64,000 nt of DNA from Mycolicibacterium goodii (GTDB lineage: Bacteria; Actinomycetota; Actinomycetes; Mycobacteriales; Mycobacteriaceae), in assembly GCF_001187505.1 (NCBI RefSeq), contig NZ_CP012150.1, forward strand, positions 5,614,048 to 5,678,047, written 5' to 3'. Shown piece by piece: positions 52,750-63,359 of the stretch (position 1 is the stretch's first letter; each line of letters begins with the position of its first letter). The notes below the pieces were generated by a model. That model ran no database searches. It worked only from the letters and a program-made list of their open reading frames with translations, and was not told where the DNA came from. Position numbers and translations under genes: made by a program.

Positions 52750-52755
52750 ACCTTA
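52750..52755 (-). promoter_or_regulatory. -10 element of leaderless efpA
   Basis: TAAGGT on the minus strand, 8 nt before the efpA ATG. With an 18-bp spacer a GTTAAA hexamer (minus strand) is a possible -35. The 33-bp spacer to cysG is unusually AT-rich. Confidence 0.5.
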
Positions 52756-52774
52756 CCGGAATCTTAAGAATCCT

Positions 52775-53983
52775 TTAACCGGCGAATCCCGCCACCGGGC
52801 CGATCACGATGATCGCGGGTGGTCGGATGCCCTCCGAACGGATCCGCTCGGGCGCGTCGGCGAGGGTGGCCCGCAAAGTGCGCTGCGCCATGGTGGTTCC
52901 GTGCTGGACCACGAGAACCGGCGTATCCGCAGGTCGTCCGCCTTCCAGGAGGACCCTGGTGAACTGTTCGATGCGCTCGACGGCCATCAGCAACACGATC
53001 GTGCCGCGCATCGCCGCGAGTGCATCCCAATTCACTAACGATTCGGGGTGCCCCGGCGCAACATGGCCGCTGACCACCACGAACTCATGCGTCATACCCC
53101 GATGGGTGACCGGAACGCCCGCCAGGGCGGGAACCGCTATGGCACTCGTCACACCCGGCACGACGGTCACCGGAATCCCGGCCTCGGTGCACGCCAGCAC
53201 CTCTTCGTAACCGCGCGCGAACACGAACGGGTCGCCGCCCTTGAGCCGCACCACGAACTTGCCCGCCCTGGCGCGCTCGATCAGCACCTGGTTGATGGCC
53301 TCCTGCGCCATCGCGCGGCCGTACGGGATCTTGGCCGCGTCGATCACCTCGACATGCGGTCCGAGTTCGGCGAGCAGTTCCTGCGGCGCCAGCCGGTCGG
53401 CGACGACGACATCGGCACGGGCCAGCAAACGCCTGCCGCGGACCGTGATGAGTTCCGGGTCGCCGGGTCCCCCGCCGACCAGCGCCACACCGCTGGTGAC
53501 CTCGCCGGCCATGTCGGCGGTGAGCAGGCCCTGCTGCAGCGCCTCGTGGATGGCCGAGCGGATCGCGGCCGAGCGGCGGTGGTCGCCGCCTGCGAGCACG
53601 CCCACCGACAGTCCGTCGTGGTCGAACGTCGCAGGGGTCACCGCCGACCCTTCGCGGGCCACGTCGGCGCGCACGCAGAAGATGCGGCGCTGCTCGGCCT
53701 CGGCCACGATCGCGGCGTTGACGTCGGCATCGTCGGTTGCGGCGATCGCATACCAGGCGCCTTCGAGGTCACCGGCCCGGAAATCCCGCAGCTCCAGCGT
53801 GATGCCGGGGTCGTCGTTCTGCAGGGCTTCCACGGCCGGGGTCGCGGCGCGGGCGATGACGTGGACATCGGCGCCGTTGGCGATCAGCAGGGGCAGTCGG
53901 CGCTGCGCGACGGTTCCGCCGCCGACAACGACGACCCTCTTGCCCGACAGGCGCAGGCCGACGAGGTAGGCATCTTCGGTCAC
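52775..53983 (-). CDS. cysG: Siroheme synthase CysG-like (SUMT + precorrin-2 dehydrogenase)
   Basis: 402 aa. N-terminal NAD-dependent precorrin-2 dehydrogenase (VVVVGGGTVAQRRLPLLIANGADVHVIA) and C-terminal uroporphyrinogen-III methyltransferase (LVGGGPGDPELITVRG, VVADRL, LKGGDPFVFARGYEE, VVPGVTSAIAVPALAGVPVTHRG). It starts siroheme and cobalamin synthesis from uroporphyrinogen III. GTG 53983 lies 9 bp after cobB, so it shares the operon with cobO-cobB. Corresponds to Rv2847c. Confidence 0.94.
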   Translation of the reverse strand: MTEDAYLVGLRLSGKRVVVVGGGTVAQRRLPLLIANGADVHVIARAATPAVEALQNDDPGITLELRDFRAGDLEGAWYAIAATDDADVNAAIVAEAEQRRIFCVRADVAREGSAVTPATFDHDGLSVGVLAGGDHRRSAAIRSAIHEALQQGLLTADMAGEVTSGVALVGGGPGDPELITVRGRRLLARADVVVADRLAPQELLAELGPHVEVIDAAKIPYGRAMAQEAINQVLIERARAGKFVVRLKGGDPFVFARGYEEVLACTEAGIPVTVVPGVTSAIAVPALAGVPVTHRGMTHEFVVVSGHVAPGHPESLVNWDALAAMRGTIVLLMAVERIEQFTRVLLEGGRPADTPVLVVQHGTTMAQRTLRATLADAPERIRSEGIRPPAIIVIGPVAGFAG

Positions 53984-53992
53984 CCGCCGAGC

Positions 53993-55387
53993 TTAGTTCG
54001 TGGCGCGCGCCGACCGTCCGGTGGTTCGCCGGGCGGCCGAGGTGACGAACCGGGCGACGGCGTGCGGGTGGGCCGCCGGATGAGTGTGCAGGTATCCGGC
54101 GTGCACTCCGCGGTACACCGCGCCGTCGCGCGCCGGCGCGCCACCGCCGCCCGCGAAGGCCCACGCCGACGGCAGATCGTCGACGAAATTCACTGCGGTG
54201 CGGTGGAATTCGTGGCCGACGACCCGCTCCCCCGCGGCGTGCATCGACGAGTCCACCACGGCGACGGCGTCGCGGTAACCCAAGGTGAGCCGCTCGGTGA
54301 ACCTCGCCGATCCGCGCAGTACACCGCACATCGGCGCGCCGTCGAGGTCGTCGACCAGGTAGGTCAGCCCCGCGCACTCGGCGTGCACCGGCGCGCCCCG
54401 CTCGGCGAGCTCACGGATCTGCTGGCGCACAAGGTCGTTGGCGGACAGTTCGGCGGTGAACTGTTCCGGGAAGCCGCCGGGCAGCACCAGCGCGTCGGTT
54501 CCCGGCGGCAGCGGATCCACCAGTGGGTCGAATTCGACGACGCACGCACCGGTGCCACGCAGCAGTTCGGCGTGCTCGGTGTAGCCGAAAGTGAACGCCC
54601 GGCCTGCCGCGAGCGCCACTGTGACATTTCCGACATCTGCGGCACATTCGATTCCGGGGCTCCACGGCTCGGCGGTCACCCGGGCGCGCGCACACGCCAT
54701 CACGGCGGCGAGATCGACGTGGCGGCCCATCAGTTCGGTCATCGCCGCGACCGCGTCGCGCGCCTTCCTGCCGTGTTCGACGGCGGTGATGAGGCCGAGA
54801 TGCCTTGACGGAACGCTCAATTCGTCCGCGCGAGGAACCGCGCCCAGCACTGCGACACCGGCATGCTCACACGCCTGGCGCAGCACGGCCTCGTGGCGCG
54901 GCGACCCGACCCGGTTCAGGATGACCCCCGCGACACGCACCGCGGGGTCGAATGTCGTGAAGCCGTGCAGCAGTGCGGCGATGCTCTGGCTCTGCCCGCG
55001 CGCGTCGACGACCAGGATCACCGGGGCGCCCAGCAGGGCGGCCACCTGCGCGGCCGAACCGCGCGGCGTGCCGCTCATCTGATCCTCGATACGGCCGTCG
55101 AACAGGCCCATGACGCCCTCGACCACCGCGATCTCGGCGCCGGCGCTGCCGTGCGCGTACAGCGAGCCGATCAGATCCTCACCGACGAGCACCGGGTCCA
55201 GGTTGCGCCCGGGACGGCCCGCGGCCATCGCGTGATAGCCGGGGTCGATGAAATCCGGCCCCACCTTGAACGGCGCCACGGTGTGCCCGGCGGCCCGCAG
55301 TGCGCCGATGAGGCCGGTGGCCACCGTGGTCTTGCCGCTGCCCGATGCGGGCGCCGCGATCACCACCGCCGGAGCGGTGCCTACCAC
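53993..55387 (-). CDS. cobB: Cobyrinate / hydrogenobyrinate a,c-diamide synthase CobB
   Basis: 464 aa. N-terminal P-loop ATPase (VIAAPASGSGKTTVATGLIGAL, about 9-30, then KVGPDFIDPGYH and VEGVMGLFDG) and C-terminal glutamine amidotransferase (LVLPGGFPEQF, VHAECAGLTYL with catalytic Cys). Amidates a and c carboxylates of the corrin ring. GTG 55387 overlaps the cobO stop by 7 bp and has AAGGGC 5-6 nt upstream; the frame is open to 55729 but antisense-like there. Confidence 0.95.
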   Translation of the reverse strand: MVGTAPAVVIAAPASGSGKTTVATGLIGALRAAGHTVAPFKVGPDFIDPGYHAMAAGRPGRNLDPVLVGEDLIGSLYAHGSAGAEIAVVEGVMGLFDGRIEDQMSGTPRGSAAQVAALLGAPVILVVDARGQSQSIAALLHGFTTFDPAVRVAGVILNRVGSPRHEAVLRQACEHAGVAVLGAVPRADELSVPSRHLGLITAVEHGRKARDAVAAMTELMGRHVDLAAVMACARARVTAEPWSPGIECAADVGNVTVALAAGRAFTFGYTEHAELLRGTGACVVEFDPLVDPLPPGTDALVLPGGFPEQFTAELSANDLVRQQIRELAERGAPVHAECAGLTYLVDDLDGAPMCGVLRGSARFTERLTLGYRDAVAVVDSSMHAAGERVVGHEFHRTAVNFVDDLPSAWAFAGGGGAPARDGAVYRGVHAGYLHTHPAAHPHAVARFVTSAARRTTGRSARATN

Positions 55388-55995
55388 TCGATGCCCTTCT
55401 GGCCCTTGCGACCGACATCCATCGGGTGCTTGATCTTGGTCATCTCGGTGACCAGATCGGCGGTGTCGACCAGTGCCTGCGGTGCGTCGCGGCCGGTGAT
55501 CACGACGTGCTGCCGCCCCGGCCGTGCCTGGAGCGTGGCGACGACGTCGTCGACGTCGATCCAGCCCCACTTCAGCGGGTAGGTGAACTCGTCGAGGACA
55601 TAGAAGTCGTGCTGCTCGGCGGCCAAACGGCGCTTGATCTCGGCCCAGCCGTCGGCGGCCGCGGCGGCATGGTCGTCGTCGGTGCCGTGTTTGCGGGTCC
55701 ACGACCAGCCGGAGCCCATCTTGTGCCACTCGACCGGGCCGCCCGCGCCGTGCTCAGCGTGCAGCCTGGCGAGTTCAGCGAACACCGCTTCCTCGCCGAC
55801 CTTCCACTTGGCGCTCTTGACGAACTGGAACACCGCGATGCGAAAGCCCTGATTCCAGGCCCGCAACGCCATACCGAATGCCGCGGTGGACTTCCCCTTG
55901 CCCGGCCCGGTGTGCACGGCCAGCACGGGCGCGTTGCGCCGTGCTCGCGTGGTCAGGCCGTCATCGGGAATCACCAGCGGCTGCCCCTGAGGCAT
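55381..55995 (-). CDS. cobO: Cob(I)yrinic acid a,c-diamide adenosyltransferase CobO
   Basis: 204 aa, BtuR/CobO type. P-loop TGPGKGKSTAAFG (about 29-41), VFQFVKSAKWKVGEEAVF, YVLDEFTYPLKWGW and VVITGRDAPQALVDTADLVTEM. It attaches adenosyl to the corrin cobalt. Coupled to cobB by a 7-bp overlap. Corresponds to Rv2849c. Confidence 0.96.
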   Translation of the reverse strand: MPQGQPLVIPDDGLTTRARRNAPVLAVHTGPGKGKSTAAFGMALRAWNQGFRIAVFQFVKSAKWKVGEEAVFAELARLHAEHGAGGPVEWHKMGSGWSWTRKHGTDDDHAAAAADGWAEIKRRLAAEQHDFYVLDEFTYPLKWGWIDVDDVVATLQARPGRQHVVITGRDAPQALVDTADLVTEMTKIKHPMDVGRKGQKGIEW

Positions 55996-56007
55996 GTGCC
56001 GTCCTCT

Positions 56008-57879
56008 CTACGCCGCGTCCGACTGGGTCTTGACCAGCCGGGTCAACTCATCTGCCCGCAACTGCTCCAGCCGCACCGCCTGCCCGCCCAGCTGCGTCGC
56101 CAGTTCCTGCGCCAGCCCCAGCCGCACGAACGATGTCTCACAGTCGACCACCACCGCGGCCGCGCCCTCGGCGACCAGGGCCGCCGCGGCCTGCCTGGCG
56201 CGCTGCAGCGGATCGGGACCCCCGGTGGCGCGCCCGTCGGTGAGCAGCACGACCAGGCTGCGGCGGGCCCGGTCGCGCGCCTTCTCGCGGATCACCACAT
56301 CGCGGGCGGCCAGCAGCCCTTGGGCCAGTGGCGTTTTGCCACCGGTGTCGAACCGGGCCAGCCTGCGGCTGGCGATGTACACCGACGATGTCGGCGGTAG
56401 CACCACGCGCGCGTCCTGGCCGCGGAACGTGATCACCGCGACCTTGTCGCGGCGTTGGTAGGCGTCGCGCAGCAGGGACATCGCGGCCCCGGTGACCGCG
56501 GACATGCGGTCCCGCGCGGCCATCGACCCCGACGCGTCGACGACGAAGATCACGAGATTGCCCTCGCGGCCCTCACGTACCGCGCGCCGGATGTCCTCGG
56601 GCAGCGGTCGTGGCCGGCCGGATGTCCGCTGGCGTCCTGCGGTCGCGAGCAGCGTGCCGAACACGTGGACGCCGTGGCCCTCGCCGGACTCGGCGGTGGC
56701 GGCGATGGGCTTGCCCGTTCGGTTACGCGCCCGGGACCGCTTACCGGGTGCGCCCTCGCCGACGCCGGGCACCACGAGCGCCCTGGTGCGGAAGGTGGCT
56801 GCCGGCGGTGCGCTCTGCCGGGTCGACGGACTCTTCGGTTTTCCTTGCGGTGCAGCCGATTCCGAATCGGCGGTGGCACCGCCCCCGGGCGGGTCGAAAT
56901 CGGGATCGGTGTCCGGATCGGTGTCCGGGTCGGGTTCGGGTTCGGACTGGGCCTGTTCCCCCGCCTGCTGCATGGCCTCGTCGAGGCGGTCGGGGTCCAG
57001 TCCCGGATCGTCGAACGGATCGCGCCTGCGCCGGTGCGGCAGGGCCAGCTCGGCGGCGATCCGCACGTCCTGCTCGGCCACGGCGTCGGCACCGCGCCAT
57101 GCCGCATGGGCGACCGCGGTGCGCGCGACCACCAGATCGGCACGCATCCCGTCGACGTCGAACGCCGCGCACAGCGCGGCGATGCGCCGTAACTCGGTGT
57201 CGGGCAACACCACCGAGTCGACCAGTTCCCGGGCCGCGGCGATGCGCCGAGACAGTTCGGCGTCGGCCTCGGCGTAGCGTCCCACGAAGCCCTGCGGATC
57301 GGCCTCGTAGTCCATCCGGGCCCGGATCACCTCGACGCGCACGTCGACATCGCGCGAGGCGGTCACGTCGACGGTGAGGCCGAACCGGTCCAGCAGCTGC
57401 GGACGCAGTTCGCCCTCTTCGGGATTCATGGTGCCGATCAGCACGAACCGCGCCTCGTGCGAGTGCGAGATGCCGTCACGTTCGACGTGCACCCGCCCCA
57501 TGGCGGCCGCGTCGAGCAGGACGTCCACGAGATGGTCGTGCAGCAGGTTCACCTCGTCGACGTAGAGCACGCCGCCGTGGGCACGGGCCAGCAGACCGGG
57601 CGAGAATGCATGTTCGCCGTCGCGCAGCACCTTCTGCAGATCCAACGAGCCGACCACACGGTCCTCGGTGGCGCCGATGGGCAGTTCGACGAGTTTCGCG
57701 TTCTCGTCGACGGCCGCGAGCACCGCGGCGAGTCCGCGCACCGCAGTCGATTTGGCGGTGCCCTTCTCGCCGCGGATCAGCACGCCGCCGATCTCGGGGC
57801 GCACGGCGCACAACACGAGCGCGAGCCGCAGCCGGTCCTGCCCGACGATCGCGCTGAGCGGATACGTCTGCTCCCTCAC
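56008..57879 (-). CDS. Fused ChlI/ChlD-like chelatase subunit (Rv2850c-like)
   Basis: 623 aa. N-terminal AAA+ ATPase ([19 protein letters not shown], about 36-54; [34 protein letters not shown]), an Asp/Pro/Glu-rich linker (about 305-345), then a vWA domain with MIDAS motif [10 protein letters not shown] (about 445). It combines the two smaller subunits of Mg-chelatase-type machines; the third subunit (CobN/ChlH) is not in the window. Probably serves cobalt insertion in the aerobic B12 pathway, by its place next to cobO. GTG 57879 overlaps the stop of the GNAT gene (GTGA). Confidence 0.88.
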   Translation of the reverse strand: MREQTYPLSAIVGQDRLRLALVLCAVRPEIGGVLIRGEKGTAKSTAVRGLAAVLAAVDENAKLVELPIGATEDRVVGSLDLQKVLRDGEHAFSPGLLARAHGGVLYVDEVNLLHDHLVDVLLDAAAMGRVHVERDGISHSHEARFVLIGTMNPEEGELRPQLLDRFGLTVDVTASRDVDVRVEVIRARMDYEADPQGFVGRYAEADAELSRRIAAARELVDSVVLPDTELRRIAALCAAFDVDGMRADLVVARTAVAHAAWRGADAVAEQDVRIAAELALPHRRRRDPFDDPGLDPDRLDEAMQQAGEQAQSEPEPDPDTDPDTDPDFDPPGGGATADSESAAPQGKPKSPSTRQSAPPAATFRTRALVVPGVGEGAPGKRSRARNRTGKPIAATAESGEGHGVHVFGTLLATAGRQRTSGRPRPLPEDIRRAVREGREGNLVIFVVDASGSMAARDRMSAVTGAAMSLLRDAYQRRDKVAVITFRGQDARVVLPPTSSVYIASRRLARFDTGGKTPLAQGLLAARDVVIREKARDRARRSLVVLLTDGRATGGPDPLQRARQAAAALVAEGAAAVVVDCETSFVRLGLAQELATQLGGQAVRLEQLRADELTRLVKTQSDAA

Positions 57880-58349
57880 GGCTGCTCGACTTCGGGACGG
57901 GTTCCCGGGCGCACCATCGGAATGTGCGGGATGCCGTCGTCGAGGAACTCGTCACCGTCCCGCACGAAGCCGTGCTTTCCGTACATCTCCTCCAGGTAGG
58001 TCTGGGCGTTGATGTGGCACGGGTAGTCCCCCACCTCGGCGAGCGCGGCCTGCATCAGCCGGGCGACGTGCCCCTGGCCGCGTGCACTGCGTTTGGTGCA
58101 CACCCGGCCGATGCGGAACACCTTCTCGCCGCCCGGATACTCCTCCATCAGGCGCAGCGTCGAGATCACCTCGCCGTCGGGCCCCTCGAGCCAGAAGTGA
58201 CGGGTCTCGGCCAGCAGGTCGCGGCCGTCGAGCTCCGGATACGGCGTCGCCTGTTCGACGACGAACACTTCGACCCGAAGCTTGAGCAACTCGTAAAGCG
58301 TTGGCACATCAAGATCCTTGGCCCAGCTGCGGCGCAATGACACCGTCAT
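57876..58349 (-). CDS. GNAT acetyltransferase, ElaA-like (Rv2851c)
   Basis: 157 aa. The start [26 protein letters not shown] is the ElaA signature; the acetyl-CoA loop is [18 protein letters not shown] (about 82-99), followed by [17 protein letters not shown]. Acceptor unknown. ATG 58349 follows GGGAGCCAT. Lies 13 bp after mqo and overlaps the chelatase gene, so it joins the mqo-cob transcript. Confidence 0.9.
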   Translation of the reverse strand: MTVSLRRSWAKDLDVPTLYELLKLRVEVFVVEQATPYPELDGRDLLAETRHFWLEGPDGEVISTLRLMEEYPGGEKVFRIGRVCTKRSARGQGHVARLMQAALAEVGDYPCHINAQTYLEEMYGKHGFVRDGDEFLDDGIPHIPMVRPGTRPEVEQP

Positions 58350-58362
58350 ATGGCTCCCGCCG

Positions 58363-59895
58363 TCACACGGCCGCAGGGGCGTTGGCGGCTTCGGCGGTAT
58401 TCGCGTTCGCGTCCAGCTTGAGCACCTTGGTGCCCCACGACCACACCTCCTCGAAGAGTTTGGGTTCGTTGGACAGCTTGGTGCCCAGCGACGGCACCAT
58501 CTCCTTGAGCTTGGGCGTCCAGGCCTGGTAGCGCTCGCCGAAGCACCGCTGCAGCACGTCGAGCATCGCGGGCACGGCGGTGGAGGCGCCCGGCGATGCG
58601 CCGAGCAGGCCGGCGATGCTGCCGTCGGCCGCCGAGAGCACCGTGGTGCCGAACTCCAGCACGCCGCCTGCTCCCTTGCGGCGGATCACCTGCACGCGCT
58701 GTCCGGCGATGTCCAACTCCCAGTCGGAATCCACTGCGCTGGGGGCGAATTCGCGCAGCGTGTCGACGCGAGCCGACTCGCTGAGCAACAGCTGGCCGAT
58801 GAGGTACTTGAGCAGACCCACCTCGGTGAGGCCGACGCCGATCATGGAGGCGAGGTTGTTCGGCTTCACCGACAGCGGCAGGTCGGTCACCTTGCCCTGT
58901 TTGAGGAATTTCGGCGACCAGCCCGCGAACGGCCCGAACAGCAGCCACTGCTTGCCGTTGATCACGCGGGTGTCCAGGTGCGGCACCGACATGGGCGGTG
59001 CGCCCAGCGGTGGCAGGCCGTAGACCTTGGCGTTGTGCCGCGAGGTCAGATGCGGGTTGTTGGTGCGCAGGAACGCCCCGCCCACCGGGAAACCGCCGAA
59101 GCCCTTGGCCTCGGGGATGCCCGCCTTCTGCAACAGCGGCAGTGCACCGCCGCCGGCGCCGACGAAGACGAACTTGGCGTCGATCTTGAAGTTCTTGCGG
59201 GTGCGGCGGTTTTGCACCTTCACGGTCCAGCTGCCGTCGGAGTTCTTGCTCAGGTCGCGCACGTCGTGGCCGAACAACGTGGTCATGCCGTGGCCCGCAG
59301 TGAACCCGATCAGCTGCCGTGACAGCGATCCGAAGTCGACGTCGGTGCCGTGCTGCGTCCAGTTCAACGCGACCGGTTCGGAGAAGTCGCGCTTCTCCGC
59401 CATGAAGGGCAGGCGTCGGGTGAACTCGTCCGTGTCGTCGATGAACTCCATCGACGCGAACAGCGGGTTGGTGACCAGCGCGTTGTAACGCGCCTTGAGG
59501 TACTTCACGTTGTCGGAGCCGTAGACGAAGCTGACGTGCGGCACGGGGTTGAGGAAGCTGCGGACGTCGGGCAGCACGCCGTTCTCGACGGCGTGGGCCC
59601 AGAACTGCCGGGAGACCTGGAACTGCTCGTTGACGTTGACAGCTTTGCTGATGTCGATGGTGCCGTCGGGGAGCGCGGGCGTGTAGTTGAGCTCGCACAG
59701 CGCCGAGTGGCCGGTGCCTGCGTTGTTCCACGGATCGCTGCTCTCGGCGGCCGCACCGTCGAGACGCTCGATCATCGTGATCGACCAGTTGGGCTCCAGC
59801 AGCTTGATCAGGGCGCCCAGTGTCGCGCTCATGATGCCGGCGCCGACCAGCACGACGTCAGTTTTTGCGTTCGTACCCGCGTTTGCCTCAGACAC
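58363..59895 (-). CDS. mqo: Malate:quinone oxidoreductase
   Basis: 510 aa, standard Mqo length. FAD motif [14 protein letters not shown] (about 14-27), [37 protein letters not shown] and [11 protein letters not shown]. Oxidises malate to oxaloacetate and feeds electrons into the quinone pool from the inner membrane face. GTG 59895 follows AAGGG at 12 nt. The C-terminal Ala/Asn-rich tail is longer than in E. coli but normal for actinobacteria. In M. tuberculosis the orthologue is Rv2852c. Confidence 0.96.
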   Translation of the reverse strand: MSEANAGTNAKTDVVLVGAGIMSATLGALIKLLEPNWSITMIERLDGAAAESSDPWNNAGTGHSALCELNYTPALPDGTIDISKAVNVNEQFQVSRQFWAHAVENGVLPDVRSFLNPVPHVSFVYGSDNVKYLKARYNALVTNPLFASMEFIDDTDEFTRRLPFMAEKRDFSEPVALNWTQHGTDVDFGSLSRQLIGFTAGHGMTTLFGHDVRDLSKNSDGSWTVKVQNRRTRKNFKIDAKFVFVGAGGGALPLLQKAGIPEAKGFGGFPVGGAFLRTNNPHLTSRHNAKVYGLPPLGAPPMSVPHLDTRVINGKQWLLFGPFAGWSPKFLKQGKVTDLPLSVKPNNLASMIGVGLTEVGLLKYLIGQLLLSESARVDTLREFAPSAVDSDWELDIAGQRVQVIRRKGAGGVLEFGTTVLSAADGSIAGLLGASPGASTAVPAMLDVLQRCFGERYQAWTPKLKEMVPSLGTKLSNEPKLFEEVWSWGTKVLKLDANANTAEAANAPAAV

Positions 59896-60114
59896 CCTGA
59901 TCGCTTGCCCTTCTTCATCCCGTGGTCCGTCGAACCCAGCATCGCGGCGGTGAGTTCAACAGCCGTTTTCTTGCTCAGGTTATCGCGAGCCGGATATGGG
60001 ATTACCGGGCATGGCAGTGCGGTCACAGTGCGATCTGTCACGTCCGGCGCCGATCACCGCCCCACCACGGAGTTTGTGCCCGGGGTTTGGTGACTCGCCG
60101 GTAACCCGCGCCGC

Positions 60115-60120
60115 TACTGT
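60115..60120 (+). promoter_or_regulatory. -10 element of leaderless hydrolase-mtr operon
   Basis: TACTGT, 6 nt before the GTG at 60127, no ribosome binding site. The 231-bp spacer to mqo holds little else; an AGGTTA/TAACCT -10-like hexamer for mqo lies at 59977-59982 (minus strand). Confidence 0.42.
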
Positions 60121-60126
60121 GGGATC

Positions 60127-61173
60127 GTGACGTCACGGGAACCCGCATGGGAGCCGGATGTACTACCGGGGTTCTGGCAATGCACGATCGACCTCGGGCC
60201 CGACCCCGACGGCGAAGGCGACCTGGTGGCGACCTTGGTGCGCCGAGGTGACCCCGAAGACACCACCCGGGCCGAAACCGTCCGCAGCGAGCACGCGGTG
60301 CTGGTTCTGCACGGCTACACCGACTACTTCTTCAACACCGAGCTCGCCGACCGGTTCGCGGCGCGTGGCTTCGCGTTCTACGCGCTCGACCTCCCGAAGT
60401 GCGGCCGGTCGCGTCGTGACGGGCAGACACCGCACTTCACCACCGACCTGCAGCGCTACGACATCGAGTTGGAACGCGCGTTGTCGATCATCGGCGACGA
60501 CACCGGCGGGGCGCGGGTGTGCCTGTACGGACATTCCGCAGGCGGCCTGATCGTCACGTTGTTCGCCGACCGGATGCGTCGACTGCGCAAGTTGCAGACG
60601 CACAACATCACCGGGCTGATCCTCAACAGCCCGTTCTTCGACCTGCACGGTCCTGGCATCCTGCGCACCGCGCCGACCTCGGCCACGCTGCGGGCGTTGG
60701 CCCGGTGGCGCAAGCTCGCGGTGATCCGCAAGCCCACCCCTGGCGGTTACGGCGCCACGCTGCACCGCGACTTCCACGGCGAATTCGACTACAACCTGGA
60801 CTGGAAACCGGTCGGCGGCTTCCCCGTCACGGTCGGCTGGATCAACGCGGTCCGCCGCGGGCAGGCCCGGCTGCACCGTGGTCTCGACGTCGGGGTGCCC
60901 AACCTGATCCTGCGTTCCGATCACAGCGCGCGGGAGTCGAACGATCCCGCCGCGATACAGCGCGGCGACGCCGTGCTCGATGTCCGCCAGATCGCCCGGT
61001 GGGCCGGGTGTGTGGGCGGGCGGAGCACAATCGTGCCGATCGCCGACGCCAAACACGATGTGTTCCTGTCCTTGGCCGAACCCAGGGCTGAGGCCTACCG
61101 CGAACTCGATCGGTGGCTCGACCAATACCTGGGATCGCACAATTCATCACAACGACTGGTTCGGGATAGGTGA
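60127..61173 (+). CDS. Alpha/beta hydrolase (Rv2854-like)
   Basis: 348 aa. Monoacylglycerol-lipase-like core: [12 protein letters not shown] (oxyanion loop), nucleophile GHSAGGLIV (Ser at about 140), [10 protein letters not shown] with a possible acid and [11 protein letters not shown] with the His. No signal peptide. Substrate unknown. It is 4 bp upstream of mtr, a pairing preserved in M. tuberculosis. GTG 60127 fits the leaderless promoter. Confidence 0.88.
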   Translation: MTSREPAWEPDVLPGFWQCTIDLGPDPDGEGDLVATLVRRGDPEDTTRAETVRSEHAVLVLHGYTDYFFNTELADRFAARGFAFYALDLPKCGRSRRDGQTPHFTTDLQRYDIELERALSIIGDDTGGARVCLYGHSAGGLIVTLFADRMRRLRKLQTHNITGLILNSPFFDLHGPGILRTAPTSATLRALARWRKLAVIRKPTPGGYGATLHRDFHGEFDYNLDWKPVGGFPVTVGWINAVRRGQARLHRGLDVGVPNLILRSDHSARESNDPAAIQRGDAVLDVRQIARWAGCVGGRSTIVPIADAKHDVFLSLAEPRAEAYRELDRWLDQYLGSHNSSQRLVRDR

Positions 61174-61177
61174 GCAC

Positions 61178-62563
61178 GTGAAGCACTACGACCTGACGAT
61201 CATCGGCACGGGTTCCGGCAACAGCATCCTCGACGACCGTTACGCCGGTAAGAAGGTCGCCATCTGCGAGCAGGGCACGTTCGGCGGAACCTGCCTGAAC
61301 GTCGGATGCATCCCGACCAAGATGTTCGTGTACGCCGCCGAGGTGGCGCAAAGCGTGCGCACCAGCGCGCGGTACGGCGTCGACGCCCACATCGACAAGG
61401 TGCGCTGGCCCGACATCGTCGACCGGGTGTTCGGCCGCATCGACCCGATCGCCGCGGGCGGCGAGGACTACCGGCGGTCCGATCCGAACATCACGGTGTA
61501 CTCCAGCCACACCCGGTTCGGGCCGAAGACCGACGACGGCCGCTACACGCTGCGCACCGAGGTGGGTGAGGAGTTCAGCAGCGATCAGGTGGTGATCGCC
61601 GCCGGGTCACGCACCTACATCCCGCCTGCCGTCGTCGAATGCGGCGTCAAGTACTACACGAGTGACGACATCATGCGGATCCCGGAGCTGCCGAAGGATC
61701 TGGTGATCATCGGCGGTGGGTTCGTCTCCGTGGAGTTCGCGCACGTGTTCTCCGCACTGGGCGTGCACGTCACGGTCGTGGTGCGCGGCGACGGCCTGCT
61801 CACGCACTGCGACGACGCGATCTGCCACCGGTTCAACGAGGTTGCCGCCACCAAATGGGACGTGCGCACCCACGAGAACGTGATCGGCTCCCATCAGGAC
61901 GGCGAGCGCATCGTCCTCGAACTCGACGACGACGAGACCATCTCCGCCGACGTGCTTCTGGTGGCCACCGGCCGGGTGCCCAACGGTGATCTGCTCGACG
62001 CCGAACTGGCCGGGGTCGAGGTCGACGAGGACGGTCGTGTGGTCGTCGACCAGTATCAACGCACCACGGCGCGTGGGATTTTCGCACTCGGCGACGTGTC
62101 GTCGGACTACCAGCTCAAGCATGTGGCCAACCACGAGGCGCGGGTGGTCAAGGAGAACCTGCTGCGCGACTGGGACGACACCGCGGCGCTGGTGGCCAGC
62201 GACCACCGGTTCGTGCCGTCGGCGGTGTTCACCGATCCGCAGATCGCGACGGTCGGTCTGACCGAGGCCGAGGCCCGCGCGGCGGGTCACGACATCGTGG
62301 TCAAGGTCCAGAATTACGGCGACACCGCGTACGGCTGGGCCATGGAGGACACCACCGGCATCGCCAAGCTGATCGCCGAACGCGGCACCGGCAAGCTGCT
62401 CGGCGCCCACATCCTGGGCCATCAGGCGTCGTCGATCATCCAGCCGCTCATCCAGGCGATGAGCCTGGGTCAGACGGCGGCCGAGGTGGCCCGCGGCCAG
62501 TACTGGATCCACCCGGCGCTGCCGGAGGTCATCGAGAACGCGCTGCTGGGCCTGGTCGACTGA
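61178..62563 (+). CDS. mtr: Mycothione reductase
   Basis: 461 aa, pyridine-nucleotide disulfide oxidoreductase. FAD motif IIGTGSGNS (about 8-16), redox-active Cys39/Cys44 in [18 protein letters not shown] domain [38 protein letters not shown] and the C-terminal HPALPE with the catalytic His-Glu. It keeps mycothiol reduced, the actinobacterial counterpart of glutathione. GTG 61178 follows ATAGGTGA. The stop overlaps the convergent cbiO by 35 bp. Confidence 0.97.
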   Translation: MKHYDLTIIGTGSGNSILDDRYAGKKVAICEQGTFGGTCLNVGCIPTKMFVYAAEVAQSVRTSARYGVDAHIDKVRWPDIVDRVFGRIDPIAAGGEDYRRSDPNITVYSSHTRFGPKTDDGRYTLRTEVGEEFSSDQVVIAAGSRTYIPPAVVECGVKYYTSDDIMRIPELPKDLVIIGGGFVSVEFAHVFSALGVHVTVVVRGDGLLTHCDDAICHRFNEVAATKWDVRTHENVIGSHQDGERIVLELDDDETISADVLLVATGRVPNGDLLDAELAGVEVDEDGRVVVDQYQRTTARGIFALGDVSSDYQLKHVANHEARVVKENLLRDWDDTAALVASDHRFVPSAVFTDPQIATVGLTEAEARAAGHDIVVKVQNYGDTAYGWAMEDTTGIAKLIAERGTGKLLGAHILGHQASSIIQPLIQAMSLGQTAAEVARGQYWIHPALPEVIENALLGLVD

Positions 62564-63359
62564 CGGCGTCGCGCCCGGCCTGCGAACGCTGGGGAACCAC
62601 GAAACCCCAGGGCAATTCGAGCCGGTGTGCGGCCAGCAGATCGGTATCGGCCAGGATCGCCCCGATCTCGCCGTCGGCGACCACCCGGCCACCGTCGATG
62701 ATGACCGCACGGGTGCACAACTGCGCGGCGTACGGCAGGTCGTGCGTGACGATCAGCATCGTGACATCCAGTGCGGCAAGGGTTTCCGCCAGTTCACGAC
62801 GGGCCACCGGATCAAGGTTCGCCGACGGCTCGTCGAGCACCAGAATCTCGGCGTCGCACGCGAGCACCGTGGCCAACGCGGCGCGGCGCCGCTGCCCGCC
62901 GGACAGGTGCGCCGGGCTGCGGTCGGCGTGATCGGTGAGCGACACCAGCTCGAGCGCATGCCGGACCCGAGCCGCCAATTCCGGTCCCGTAAGCCCGAAG
63001 TTGGCCGGCCCGAACGCGACATCCTGCGCGACGGTCGGCATGAACAACTGATCATCGGGGTCCTGGAACACCAGGCCGACACGGCGCCGGATGTCGCGCA
63101 GCGTGTTGCGGGCGACCGGCACCCCACCGATGCGCACCGTTCCCGATGTGGCGGTGAGCACGCCGTTGAGATGCAGCATCAGCGTGGTCTTGCCCGCGCC
63201 GTTCGGGCCGAGCACCGCGACCCGCTCCCCCTCGGCTATCTCGAGGTCGACGCCGTCGAGCCCGATGTGGCCGTCCGGGTACACGTGCCGCAGGTTTTCG
63301 ATGGAGATCGCGGCCGAAATCGCGCTTCGGACCGCGCTGGGGACCGGGCTCTCGCTCAT
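62529..63359 (-). CDS. cbiO: Energy-coupling factor ATPase CbiO
   Basis: 276 aa. Walker [10 protein letters not shown] (about 51-59), Q-loop [22 protein letters not shown] (typical of CbiO/EcfA), signature LSGGQRRR, Walker [13 protein letters not shown] and VTHDLPYA. Part of a cobalt or nickel ECF importer, fitting the neighbouring B12 genes. ATG 63359 overlaps the stop of cbiQ in ATGA. The C-terminal 35 bp overlap the mtr 3' end. Confidence 0.93.
   Translation of the reverse strand: MSESPVPSAVRSAISAAISIENLRHVYPDGHIGLDGVDLEIAEGERVAVLGPNGAGKTTLMLHLNGVLTATSGTVRIGGVPVARNTLRDIRRRVGLVFQDPDDQLFMPTVAQDVAFGPANFGLTGPELAARVRHALELVSLTDHADRSPAHLSGGQRRRAALATVLACDAEILVLDEPSANLDPVARRELAETLAALDVTMLIVTHDLPYAAQLCTRAVIIDGGRVVADGEIGAILADTDLLAAHRLELPWGFVVPQRSQAGRDAVSRPGPAARSR

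Noticed and set aside
51260..54808. Two long plus-strand frames opposite efpA, cysG and cobB
   Set aside because: His/Gln/Arg/Gly-rich shadows with no start signals.
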